Source: a virus. From it: a stretch of 43,118 bases of DNA. The stretch lies in the IMG/VR virus record IMGVR_UViG_3300005158_000001, positions 1 through 43,118 of that record; one strand, 5' to 3'. A program made the position numbers and the translations under genes. Below are positions 37,608 through 43,118 of the stretch, piece after piece. The stretch's first letter is position 1. Each line of letters opens with the position of its first letter. The notes under the pieces were generated by a model. That model was not told where the DNA came from. It did no database searches and saw only the letters and a list, made by a program, of their open reading frames with translations.

Positions 37608-37786
37608 TGAATCCTCCGATTGCGCGGAACGAACGTCACTGACTTGTCTTCGATTCCGATGAAGGACGCGTCCTCAACGCGTCCTTCAAGAGTGGCAACC
37701 TTCTCCTCAAGCTCGTCAACCCTTTCGGAGAGTCGGTTGACGAACGACTCAAGAGCGTTGATGTCGAACTGATACGACCAGCTCAC
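37604..37786 (-). CDS. Small coiled-coil protein, 60 aa
   Basis: GTG start overlapping the upstream stop. Residues 8-40 (ALESFVNRLSERVDELEEKV, then ATLEGRVE) form a clear heptad coiled coil; the tail is basic (FVPRNRRIQ). Likely oligomeric. Function unknown. Confidence 0.65.
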   Translation of the reverse strand: MSWSYQFDINALESFVNRLSERVDELEEKVATLEGRVEDASFIGIEDKSVTFVPRNRRIQ

Positions 37787-37938
37787 TTCTTGATCAGCTC
37801 CCTGACCTGCTTGTCGCACCACCGGCAGCGAGTCTGATGCCCAATGATCTTATTGCTCTTGTCGTATACGGCGCGGGAGGTGAAATCCGATTCCACATGG
37901 TCGCGACCCTCTGCCGCGCACCTGATCCACCTGTTCAT
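37783..37938 (-). CDS. Small zinc-binding-like protein, 51 aa
   Basis: Start at 37938 (MNRWIRCAAEGRDHVESDF) by an ATGA overlap. Cys7 and His14 with a later CRWC (TRCRWCDKQV) could form a zinc site. The rest is charged and helical. Part of the mini zinc-protein group. Confidence 0.6.
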   Translation of the reverse strand: MNRWIRCAAEGRDHVESDFTSRAVYDKSNKIIGHQTRCRWCDKQVRELIKK

Positions 37939-38087
37939 TTCTTTGCGTCCTTTCCGTAGACCTTGAGAAGGCAGTACTTGCATACCCAGTGACTCCGGCC
38001 GATCATCGGAGTAACCACATTCATGTCGGTTATGACATGATCCTTGCGCTTGTACTTGCAATAGCCAAGCTTTAGATCATCGGACAC
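37935..38087 (-). CDS. Small zinc-binding-like protein, 50 aa
   Basis: Read directly: GTG at 38087 overlapping the upstream stop (TAGTG), TGA at 37935. Cys10 and His17 (GYCKYKRKDH), then CKYCLLK form a probable zinc site. The body is basic. It resembles its neighbour at 37783-37938 in plan, suggesting duplication. Confidence 0.65.
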   Translation of the reverse strand: MSDDLKLGYCKYKRKDHVITDMNVVTPMIGRSHWVCKYCLLKVYGKDAKK

Positions 38088-38182
38088 TACCCCGCCTTAA
38101 CTGAGATAAAGAGCAGGCACAAGCCTGCGAGAATAAGACCTAAGAGAAGGGCCGTTGCTGCGCATCCGCCGGATCGATCCAT
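38087..38182 (-). CDS. 31-residue single-TM peptide
   Basis: Read directly: ATG at 38182 overlapping the upstream stop (TAATG), TAG at 38087. After MDRSGGCAA comes one hydrophobic helix (TALLLGLILAGLCLLFIS) ending VKAG. It is a minimal membrane peptide encoded among soluble early genes. Confidence 0.6.
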   Translation of the reverse strand: MDRSGGCAATALLLGLILAGLCLLFISVKAG

Positions 38183-38451
38183 TACTCACTCCAGTTTCGG
38201 TGCCAGTAGATGGCTTCACTGATTCGATCATCCTGGAATCCACCGTCCCTCGTCCGGATCACAAGATAGTTGCTGCCGCCGCACGTCTTACCGATCGACC
38301 TGACGTAGGCGCCTTTGCGGTACCGCTTGACTTCGGTGTGCACCATCGGAAGTCCGTTGGTGTCGAAGTCATACACGATACCGAACCTCATTGGAGAGAA
38401 TTGAGACTGAGCACTCCATACAATCAGGTCGCCAATCTGTGCCTGGGTCAC
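38182..38451 (-). CDS. Hypothetical early protein, 89 aa
   Basis: GTG start overlapping the upstream stop. Beta-rich with many Arg residues (KRYRKGAYVRSIGKTCGGSN) and GLPMVHTEV, possibly a small SH3-like or RNA-binding fold. No family recognised. Confidence 0.65.
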   Translation of the reverse strand: MTQAQIGDLIVWSAQSQFSPMRFGIVYDFDTNGLPMVHTEVKRYRKGAYVRSIGKTCGGSNYLVIRTRDGGFQDDRISEAIYWHRNWSE

Positions 38452-38555
38452 AGTTCATCCTCTTCGTCGTAGTCCATGAATTCGTCTTCATCATAGTCGC
38501 GCCAGTCTTGGGGGACTGGCGCTTCACCGGGCTGGACAGTCACTGGAGATCCCAT
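38448..38555 (-). CDS. Acidic mini-protein, 35 aa
   Basis: Read directly: ATG at 38555 (or an in-frame GTG at 38543), TGA at 38448. The second half is almost all Asp/Glu with Tyr and Phe (DYDEDEFMDYDEEDEL). Such acidic peptides can mimic DNA or bind basic host proteins, as anti-restriction DNA mimics do; this is speculative for a 35-residue product. Confidence 0.55.
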   Translation of the reverse strand: MGSPVTVQPGEAPVPQDWRDYDEDEFMDYDEEDEL

Positions 38556-38683
38556 TCCTGATAGTAAGAGTAAGAACCGTACTCCTTGGCGATATCACTA
38601 GCATCGAATTCATCAATGAATACAGCTCGAACCACGCCGGGATCATCTTCGAGATGAGACTCAAATACTAGATACACCTTCAC
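38540..38683 (-). CDS. Small hypothetical protein, 47 aa
   Basis: Read directly: GTG at 38683 overlapping the primase stop (GTGA), TGA at 38540. Starts VKVYLVFESHLEDDPG and has FDASDIAKEYGSYSYY, an alpha-beta design seen in many actinophage mini-proteins (KVYLVFES then a helix). Function unknown. Confidence 0.65.
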   Translation of the reverse strand: MKVYLVFESHLEDDPGVVRAVFIDEFDASDIAKEYGSYSYYQEWDLQ

Positions 38684-39339
38684 TTGATCATCTCCCTGAT
38701 TGCGTCCGAGCCATGCTTGAGGTACGTACTGTTGGAATCTTCGCCGGCAGGGAACGGGACCACTACAGCCTTGCTCCCCATCTCCTTCTGGACCTTGCGC
38801 CCCAGCTTCTCCCCGCTCTCGTCACCATCGGTGAGGCAGAACACCCTGCGGAAGTCCGAGAGAATGTGGGTCCACCAGGGATGCCAAACCCCGGAGCCTG
38901 GCACTCCAACTGAGGGTATCCCACACAGATCTGAGACAGTGATCTCATCGATCTGACCCTCGACCACGACAATGTCAAGGGCGTCCGAGAGGATCGACTG
39001 CACTCCATACAGAAGCTGAAGCTGTCCCGATGGGTTCATGTACTTGCTGTGCTTGGGAATCTCCCTGCACTTGTGGTCTTCGATGCACCGGAATGTGATG
39101 CCTACCGGCCCGAATTGCGTGATGTACGGGATGGCAAGCCTTCCACGCACGTTCCTGTGTTCAGGAATCGTCGGACTCGACACATAGCCAAGTCCTCTTG
39201 AAAGCGCTGTATCCTTCCCAATTCCCCGCTGAGCCAGATACGGAAGAACGTAGTCCACGTCCGTCGCGTACGACTTCACCGCCAGTTCCAGTGATTTCCT
39301 CTGCTCGTCTGACAGCACTCCGATAGTCCAACCCTTCAT
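38680..39339 (-). CDS. Primase, Toprim domain part
   Basis: A 219-residue frame with a DnaG-type Toprim domain: VVVEGQIDE (Glu127) and CLTDGDESGEK (Asp171, Asp173), plus YLAQRGIG at about 35. These are the catalytic residues of RNA primer synthesis. It lacks a zinc domain, which lies in the overlapping frame upstream (39161-39544). No ribosome site precedes the 39339 ATG, and its first 22 residues do not look like a natural start, so I think it is reached by a +1 frameshift from the zinc-domain frame. Confidence 0.8.
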   Translation of the reverse strand: MKGWTIGVLSDEQRKSLELAVKSYATDVDYVLPYLAQRGIGKDTALSRGLGYVSSPTIPEHRNVRGRLAIPYITQFGPVGITFRCIEDHKCREIPKHSKYMNPSGQLQLLYGVQSILSDALDIVVVEGQIDEITVSDLCGIPSVGVPGSGVWHPWWTHILSDFRRVFCLTDGDESGEKLGRKVQKEMGSKAVVVPFPAGEDSNSTYLKHGSDAIREMIK

Positions 39340-39544
39340 GCTTCATGAGTACCTGAACTGCATTGCCGCTGATCTCGCAGGCATGGCAGTGGAATACTTC
39401 TTCATCTTCGGTTCGGAGGGAGGCTGAGGCATCGCTGTCGTCATGGAAGGGACAGCGGACCGGGTGCCAACCCCGGTCCGCCTCAACAGGTTCTCCGCCG
39501 TAATGCTCGATGATTGGCCCGATCGGGAACCTTGGGAAGTTCAT
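39161..39544 (-). CDS. Primase, zinc-binding domain part
   Basis: A 127-residue frame with the CHC2 zinc-ribbon of DnaG primases: CPFHDD (Cys31, His34) and FHCHAC (Cys53, Cys56), then VLMKHEGLDYRSAVRRAEE, the usual linker helix. After about residue 88 the sequence turns Ser/Arg-rich and no longer primase-like, as if it had left the true frame. The Toprim part continues in the +1 frame over the same DNA, overlapping by 179 bases. Confidence 0.8.
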   Translation of the reverse strand: MNFPRFPIGPIIEHYGGEPVEADRGWHPVRCPFHDDSDASASLRTEDEEVFHCHACEISGNAVQVLMKHEGLDYRSAVRRAEEITGTGGEVVRDGRGLRSSVSGSAGNWEGYSAFKRTWLCVESDDS

Positions 39545-39545
39545 G

Positions 39546-39893
39546 CTAGCAATTGCACCGACCGTTGGCGTGACCGATCAAGCACAGCAACCCACGGAAC
39601 TCTTCGAGCGTCATGAAGACCAGCCACTGACCGATCTTCGCTTCACCGTATCCGTCCGGTCGCATGATGCAGGCATGGAAGTCATTGTCACCATACTTTC
39701 CTGCCTGCTTGGACCATTCGGTAGGCTTGAAGTCCCGACGACCCTTAATTTCAAAGGACCATCCCGGAGTGTTAAGGATATCCTTGCCGGGCAGAGACGC
39801 CGCTACCGAGACGGCGTCCGGGAATATGGACTTCAGGTAGTTCGCAGCGAATACCTGTGACTCACGACCACGGCTAACTCGATGCGTTGCCAA
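39546..39893 (-). CDS. PD-(D/E)XK nuclease, Holliday-resolvase-like
   Basis: A 115-residue protein with a TTG start after GAGAGG. The core LPGKDILNTPGWSFEIKGRRDF gives Asp38, Glu48 and Lys50 of a PD-(D/E)XK nuclease, followed by WSKQAGKYGDNDF. Size and motif spacing resemble archaeal-type Holliday junction resolvases and related phage endonucleases. It would resolve branched DNA before packaging. The product beyond the core is inference. Confidence 0.75.
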   Translation of the reverse strand: MATHRVSRGRESQVFAANYLKSIFPDAVSVAASLPGKDILNTPGWSFEIKGRRDFKPTEWSKQAGKYGDNDFHACIMRPDGYGEAKIGQWLVFMTLEEFRGLLCLIGHANGRCNC

Positions 39894-40011
39894 ATTCCCT
39901 CTCCAAGTATTCGCTTAGCGGAACAATCTCTTCATTCCACTGGCCATAGTTGGTGACGACACTGAAGGATCCATCATCATCCTTGGCGATCCTGATGCTT
40001 TGGTCAAGCAT
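39874..40011 (-). CDS. Small hypothetical protein, 45 aa
   Basis: Read directly: ATG at 40011, overlapping the preceding stop by a few bases, TAG at 39874. The product MLDQSIRIAKDDDGSFS continues with a VVTNYGQWNEE strand and an acidic-polar tail. No family recognised. Confidence 0.6.
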   Translation of the reverse strand: MLDQSIRIAKDDDGSFSVVTNYGQWNEEIVPLSEYLEREFGNASS

Positions 40012-40183
40012 TCGTGACCTTCTTCCCCTTCCCTTCAATCAGGTCGAGAAAACTGTCCCACACAAGCCAGTCGCCTTCTTGTTCCGGGAAGGTGATCACT
40101 CGATATATAGACAGAAGCTCATCCTCGGTCAGGTGAATACTGTAGTCATGCACTCGAGAGGGGGACGGAGTCTTGTTGAGCAT
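40004..40183 (-). CDS. Hypothetical early protein, 59 aa
   Basis: The start at 40183 overlaps the upstream stop (TGATG). A helical protein (TEDELLSIYRVITFP) with Trp residues (GDWLVWDSFLDLIEG) and a basic end (GKGKKVTNA). No family recognised. Confidence 0.65.
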   Translation of the reverse strand: MLNKTPSPSRVHDYSIHLTEDELLSIYRVITFPEQEGDWLVWDSFLDLIEGKGKKVTNA

Positions 40184-40401
40184 CAATTGCGATCATACCT
40201 CTCTATCGTCATGGACTTCATGCACCAGCATTCGGATGCTTCATATTCCGAAACATCATAGTCATACTTGGTGTCGTCGTAACGCATGACGATGATCATA
40301 CTGAACCCATGCTTCGGGCAGTTGAACTGTCTACGCTGCTCAACATGCTTCCAGTTGCTGTCCATCAGCGGTGATCCTTTGTGATCAGAAGTAGCATCCA
40401 T
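40183..40401 (-). CDS. Cys-containing early protein, 72 aa
   Basis: It has Cys at residues about 28 and 59-61 (FNCPKHGFS and SECWCMKSM), plausible zinc ligands, with a Tyr/Asp-rich middle (YDDTKYDYDVSEYE). An in-frame ATG at 40365, nine bases after AAGGA, is an alternative start. No family recognised. Confidence 0.6.
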   Translation of the reverse strand: MDATSDHKGSPLMDSNWKHVEQRRQFNCPKHGFSMIIVMRYDDTKYDYDVSEYEASECWCMKSMTIERYDRN

Positions 40402-40406
40402 GCCAC

Positions 40407-40523
40407 TTACTTGATCACCTTCATTTGGATGCCACAGTTAGCGCAGATGTAGCCACGAGAGCTGGACACCCAGAGGTGTCCAGACGGATCCTTGGGGCAT
40501 TCGTTCATCTTGGAGCGACTCAC
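40407..40523 (-). CDS. Mini zinc-ribbon-like protein, 38 aa
   Basis: GTG start overlapping the upstream stop. CPKDPSGHLW and YICANCGIQ give a CxxxxxxH...CxxC zinc-ribbon pattern. The C-terminal MKVIK is basic. One of a series of such mini-proteins. Confidence 0.65.
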   Translation of the reverse strand: MSRSKMNECPKDPSGHLWVSSSRGYICANCGIQMKVIK

Positions 40524-40708
40524 AGATGATTCGCCTTCTCGAAATCGAAGCTGGTCGGACACCGGCATCCTGGATACTCTGAGAGCTTTCGCATGATGAA
40601 CACATAGGGGGAGTTGTTGCGATGCTCCGTAATGCTCACCTCGAAGGTCAGTCCATGAAGTTCGCATTCACAGTGGTAGCTATTACCCTCTACCACCAGT
40701 GACCACAT
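40520..40708 (-). CDS. Cys-rich hypothetical early protein, 62 aa
   Basis: The first half is beta-like with CECELHGLTF; the second half has GCRCPTSFDF. Four cysteines in two close pairs could form a zinc site. It overlaps the upstream mini-protein, and the start codon used is not certain. Confidence 0.6.
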   Translation of the reverse strand: MWSLVVEGNSYHCECELHGLTFEVSITEHRNNSPYVFIMRKLSEYPGCRCPTSFDFEKANHL

Positions 40709-40806
40709 CCGTTGCAGATGTGCCCACCGGAATCACCCTCGCGAACATTGGGGCTGAGGCATCGCGGGCACTGGATGATCTTTCGGTTGCTGCTGATGTA
40801 CGACAT
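40690..40806 (-). CDS. Mini zinc-ribbon protein, 38 aa
   Basis: Read directly: ATG at 40806, TAG at 40690. The product MSYISSNRKIIQCPRCL has CPRC and later CNGCGHWW, a full CxxC...CxxC zinc ribbon in 38 residues. The CGHWW end resembles zinc-ribbon RNA polymerase or ribosome-associated proteins in form only. Confidence 0.7.
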   Translation of the reverse strand: MSYISSNRKIIQCPRCLSPNVREGDSGGHICNGCGHWW

Positions 40807-40809
40807 GGG

Positions 40810-40902
40810 TTACGCCTCCTTCTTGCAGTACTTGCACTGATACTTACCGGAGGTGCCTACGGGCTTGTAAACGTGGGGAGGGCACATGCCGTTGTCACTC
40901 AT
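40810..40902 (-). CDS. 30-residue zinc-ribbon-like peptide
   Basis: Read directly: ATG at 40902, TAA at 40810, with GGAGG just before the next gene. It carries CPPH and CKYC (MSDNGMCPPHVYK, YQCKYCKK). With 30 residues it is one of the smallest genes in the window. The strong ribosome site of the following gene lies in its last codons. Confidence 0.6.
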   Translation of the reverse strand: MSDNGMCPPHVYKPVGTSGKYQCKYCKKEA

Positions 40903-41122
40903 GGCGGAAGAAGTCCTCTGTCTCGATGGCGGCTCGCGCGAATACGCGCTGAACGAAGTAGTCCTCAGCTATCCAAGGATCAAGCGATTCGTCGTACGGA
41001 ATCTCGAACTTGGCAATCTCTCCAGCTCCGACGAGATATGCGGTAACCGTGAATGGGCTGCTCGGATCGTCCCAGTCCTTAGGCTCCCACGAAAAGTCGA
41101 AGATCTTGAACTTGCCCCTCAC
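40895..41122 (-). CDS. Hypothetical early protein, 75 aa
   Basis: GTG start at 41122 overlapping the upstream stop. Begins VRGKFKIFDFSWEPKDW, then beta strands (PFTVTAYLVGAGEIAKF) and a helical end (DYFVQRVFARAAIE). An acidic-aromatic alpha-beta fold. No family recognised. Confidence 0.65.
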   Translation of the reverse strand: MRGKFKIFDFSWEPKDWDDPSSPFTVTAYLVGAGEIAKFEIPYDESLDPWIAEDYFVQRVFARAAIETEDFFRHE

Positions 41123-41247
41123 TTGACCACCGTCCAATTCATTCCGGGGTTTTCGGTAAAGACCTGACGAGTGAAGCAGTGTATGCACATCATGAATCCA
41201 CCATCCCGACGGGCGTAGTGCCGCCCGTCGGGAGAGATTGCGCACAC
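41119..41247 (-). CDS. Putative zinc-ribbon protein, 42 aa
   Basis: The reading frame carries CAISPDGRHYARRDG and MMCIHCFTRQVF, a plausible zinc ribbon. The start is uncertain: a GTG at 41247 keeps the first Cys, whereas an ATG near 41194 would remove it. A strong GC hairpin (arms CCCGACGGGCG/CGCCCGTCGGG) is present at about 41207-41234 within this gene or just before it. Confidence 0.45.
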   Translation of the reverse strand: MCAISPDGRHYARRDGGFMMCIHCFTRQVFTENPGMNWTVVK

Positions 41248-41272
41248 CCTTATCGGTATGGACGTAACCTTC

Positions 41273-41476
41273 CTAGAAGACACGCCGGAAACCTCCGCTG
41301 CTGCTCGGGTCGTACGGCTGGCTACGCTGCTTGATGTCGGTTTGGCAATCCTTGCATGCAAGGTAGCTTTCGCGGTGGCAGCTGTAGTGCGGGTCGGAAG
41401 AGTTGGGAGGATACGTCGGCTTGGGAGGATACGCGGAATTCTCGGAGTCCTTCGGCTTCTTCTTGAACAGTCCCAT
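41273..41476 (-). CDS. Small hypothetical protein with possible zinc site, 67 aa
   Basis: The start at 41476 overlaps the helicase stop (TAATG); an ATG two codons earlier is closer to the AAGGG site. After a basic beginning (MGLFKKKPKDS), a Pro/Tyr-rich stretch leads to CHRESYLACKDCQTD with three cysteines and a histidine. The C-terminus is Ser/Gly-rich. No family recognised. Confidence 0.6.
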   Translation of the reverse strand: MGLFKKKPKDSENSAYPPKPTYPPNSSDPHYSCHRESYLACKDCQTDIKQRSQPYDPSSSGGFRRVF

Positions 41477-42303
41477 TACCATTCACCCTTCTCGGAGTTA
41501 TCGATCTTCATGTTTTCTGGAACACTCGGTCCGTCATGAAAGATGAGACCATCGTCCGGGTCTTCATCTTCGATTCGGCATACGGCCGCATCGACAGGTA
41601 GAGTGAAGTAGGTGTCGCCAGTCTCATCACTGCTACCGTTTCGATTCTTGACGATAGCATACTGCATCTTGCTGTTGCGCATTACCTGAGTGACGATCAG
41701 TTCTGGAAGCTGATTGGCCTTGCCCATGATCGAAGACTTGGGAGGGCAGTGGTCGAACTTGGCACTCTCGCTCGTGTGATGCACTACCATCATGGCCGTG
41801 TTCTGAGATGACGCAACCTCCTTAAGAGCGGGGAAGAGACGCCAATAGTTCTGCTCGGCCACACCGTCATGCTCCACGTTCATGGCAATGTCAACCACTG
41901 TGAGCGATGGATACTGGCCGTACACTTCCCGGAACGCCTCTCCGTACATCGCTATCTCCTCAAGGTCAGGGGACGAGGAGAAGTCCCATCGCACCATCCA
42001 CAGCTGGCTGAGCGCGTTGTACGCCTGATCAGGGCTGGACTCAAGGATGCCTGCCGCGATCTTTGGATCGACACCAGTAAGCATGGAGAACGCACGCTTG
42101 ACAATGGTGTATCGAGTCGAGTCGTTGGAGAAGTAGAGAGTGGGGACACGTAGCTGGTTGACGATGTTGAGACTGCTGATCGTCTTCCCGCTCCCTGGCG
42201 GTCCTGCAAGGACAGACACGGCACCACGGTACAGCTGTGCCCCCGCCCGCTCCCACTTCTTGAACGGGTACGGTAGCGGCATGGATGATTCCATGCCGTC
42301 CAT
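41476..42303 (-). CDS. RecA-fold ATPase, DnaB/RadA-like helicase
   Basis: I chose the ATG at 42303 (MDGMESSMPLPYPFKKW), just downstream of a 43-residue gene. Walker A is LAGPPGSGKT (residues 34-41), a Walker B-like LTVVDIA occurs in the middle, followed by MMVVHHTSESAKF. This is the RecA core of a hexameric replicative helicase or helicase loader; at about 275 residues it lacks a long N-terminal domain. The neighbouring primase supports a replication role. Confidence 0.8.
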   Translation of the reverse strand: MDGMESSMPLPYPFKKWERAGAQLYRGAVSVLAGPPGSGKTISSLNIVNQLRVPTLYFSNDSTRYTIVKRAFSMLTGVDPKIAAGILESSPDQAYNALSQLWMVRWDFSSSPDLEEIAMYGEAFREVYGQYPSLTVVDIAMNVEHDGVAEQNYWRLFPALKEVASSQNTAMMVVHHTSESAKFDHCPPKSSIMGKANQLPELIVTQVMRNSKMQYAIVKNRNGSSDETGDTYFTLPVDAAVCRIEDEDPDDGLIFHDGPSVPENMKIDNSEKGEW

Positions 42304-42313
42304 CAATGCACGG

Positions 42314-42445
42314 TTAAGACTCCTCACGCAACCACTCTTCCAGTTCCGGAATGCCTGCGTAGTAGGCCACAAGTTCCTCAGCATCATTCTCGTCAAGGAC
42401 TGCAATGATTCTGCCATCATCGCTCTTGATGAGTAGGTGTCTCAT
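42314..42445 (-). CDS. Small acidic protein, 43 aa
   Basis: Read directly: ATG at 42445, TAA at 42314, with a strong GGAGGAATA ribosome site. The product MRHLLIKSDDGRIIAVLDEN is followed by an acidic helix ending LEEWLREES. It lies directly upstream of the helicase and may be its cofactor. Confidence 0.7.
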   Translation of the reverse strand: MRHLLIKSDDGRIIAVLDENDAEELVAYYAGIPELEEWLREES

Positions 42446-42457
42446 TATTCCTCCATG

Positions 42458-42485
42458 AGAGGGGGCGCTCTCAAGCGCCCCCTCT
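42458..42485. terminator. Strong GC hairpin between replication genes
   Basis: Perfect arms AGAGGGGGCGCT/AGCGCCCCCTCT with a four-base loop in the gap between genes ending at 42492 and starting at 42445. It may limit the helicase transcript relative to the 140-residue gene upstream. Confidence 0.6.
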
Positions 42486-42491
42486 GTTCAG

Positions 42492-42914
42492 CTACTTGGA
42501 GTCGGGAGCGAACAGCTTGAAGCTCTGATCCTTCTGGGGCTTGCCTTCACCATCGACGTAGAAGCCCTGCCACTTATAGCCGAGATCCCAGCCGATAGCG
42601 GACTCACCGAAGTCGTTCATGTCGTGCTCGGCCATGGCCTCTCCGAGCTTCTTGAACAGTCTGCCACTGATGTAGATCGCATAGTCGGTTCCACCGGAAC
42701 TGATGACAATCTTCTGCGTCTTCTGGAACTTCTTGTATTCCGGGTCGGTGTCCTTGTAAAACTTCGGGTTCTTCGGCTTGTCCCAAGGCTTCCCGACGAA
42801 CGTGATGGTGCCACGGATCTTGTCGCCGTCAGCCTTCGGCCACCACGCTTCGGCCTTCGGCCCGAAGTCGCTGGAACCCTTGAAGCTGGGGTCGTACAGA
42901 GGGTTCATCGCCAT
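42492..42914 (-). CDS. Possible single-strand DNA-binding protein, 140 aa
   Basis: Start at 42914 after AGGAGATATC. A Lys/Trp/Pro-rich first half (AWWPKADGDKIRGTITFVG, then KFYKDTDPEYKKFQKTQKIV) with aromatic and basic surface, and DYAIYISGRLFKK, fits an OB-like DNA-binding fold. It sits upstream of the helicase gene. Annotation as SSB is tentative, as it lacks the classic acidic tail. Confidence 0.5.
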   Translation of the reverse strand: MAMNPLYDPSFKGSSDFGPKAEAWWPKADGDKIRGTITFVGKPWDKPKNPKFYKDTDPEYKKFQKTQKIVISSGGTDYAIYISGRLFKKLGEAMAEHDMNDFGESAIGWDLGYKWQGFYVDGEGKPQKDQSFKLFAPDSK

Positions 42915-42922
42915 GATATCTC

Positions 42923-43111
42923 CTAGTTTGTGAAATGGAACTTAATGTAATCGAGATCCTCGAAGATCTCTGACGCGATCTCAATGGCGTGAGCGCGAGT
43001 AGGGGTAGGGTCCATGCAGTTCTCGACCCAGTCTGCGATCCGATACAAGTCGGAGCACTCGATCATCATCTCGATGTATCGGGTAGACCAGTCGTAGCCA
43101 CGATTAGTCAA
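42923..43111 (-). CDS. Early protein crossing the window join, 62 aa
   Basis: A TTG start at 43111 (equal to base 33), preceded by AAGG about seven bases upstream. The product MTNRGYDWSTRYIEMMIECS continues with a charged helical body (ADWVENCMDPTP) and ends KFHFTN. Its 5' end overlaps the 3' end of the gene at 26-232 when the circle is closed. Complete as drawn. No family recognised. Confidence 0.7.
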   Translation of the reverse strand: MTNRGYDWSTRYIEMMIECSDLYRIADWVENCMDPTPTRAHAIEIASEIFEDLDYIKFHFTN

Positions 43112-43118
43112 GGGACAC
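43079..43118. repeat. Terminal direct repeat, right copy
   Basis: Exact copy of bases 1-40. Joining the two copies restores a continuous leftward operon: the gene ending at 26 is followed, with overlap, by the gene beginning at 43111. The true genome is therefore about 43078 bp if the overlap is counted once. Confidence 0.85.

Larger units (their letters stand above)
1549..41833. repeat. Dispersed CCCCGCTC motif family (16 sites)
   Basis: Core CCCCGCTC, usually preceded by TT/TC/CT, occurs 16 times on both strands: 1549, 2235, 3916, 5725, 9321, 12173, 13538, 14919, 15175, 15846, 22321, 24751, 26201, 30550, 38811 and 41826 (first base of the 8-mer on the plus strand; 24751 and 26201 have T or G instead of the last C). 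About 1.3 exact copies are expected by chance if bases are equal. Sites fall in different codon frames and in intergenic DNA, so coding constraint alone does not explain them. Confidence 0.6.

Overview
The window reads as an essentially complete double-stranded DNA phage genome assembled as a circle and opened at an arbitrary point. Bases 1-40 are repeated exactly at 43079-43118, and one leftward gene starts at 43111 (equivalent to base 33) and would run on across the join. A WhiB-like gene, frequent GTG and TTG starts, moderately high GC and small-protein families known from actinobacteriophages point to an actinobacterial host such as Streptomyces or a relative; the host is inferred. The virion gene set (large terminase, portal, a 1623-residue putative ejection protein, an N4-gp56-like capsid protein, an adaptor, a fibre and a 707-residue tail protein, with no tape measure, tail tube or sheath that I can see) fits a short-tailed podovirus-type particle.

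Layout. A control region without convincing genes (about 11109-12301) separates two divergent blocks. Rightward from 12302 to 37080 lie the late genes: terminase, a DUF1003-like membrane protein and an amidase endolysin, portal, connector-region small proteins, the giant virion protein, an NlpC/P60 virion hydrolase and its paralogue, a tRNA cluster, scaffold, capsid, a run of very small head genes including a putative Acb2/Tad1-type cyclic-nucleotide sponge, beta-rich decoration or tail proteins, adaptor, fibre, large tail protein, and a final set with a membrane-anchored coiled coil, a peptidoglycan-binding domain and a holin-like protein. Leftward from 11025 through base 1 and around to 37127 lie early genes: many small proteins, four or five tandem paralogues, a lipoprotein, a WhiB-like regulator, a Cas4-like exonuclease, a RecA-fold helicase, a primase split over two frames, a PD-(D/E)XK nuclease and more than ten very small proteins, many with zinc-binding Cys/His patterns. 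The leftward block is interrupted at 2663-4261 by a rightward pair encoding a metallophosphoesterase and a sigma-factor-like protein, apparently driven by a promoter that would make a leaderless mRNA.

How it works together. Replication probably uses the phage primase, helicase and nucleases with a host polymerase, because no DNA polymerase is evident. No integrase or clear repressor was seen. WhiB and sigma-like proteins could redirect host transcription. Genes are chained by ATGA, GTGA and TAATG overlaps, and groups are separated by strong GC hairpins. About twenty short genes under 60 codons were read directly from the sequence. The most unusual signals are a dispersed motif (core CCCCGCTC, 16 sites on both strands), the control region with promoter-operator and terminator modules, two degenerate tRNA-like elements, a probable +1 frameshift in primase, and the candidate anti-CBASS/anti-Thoeris sponge.
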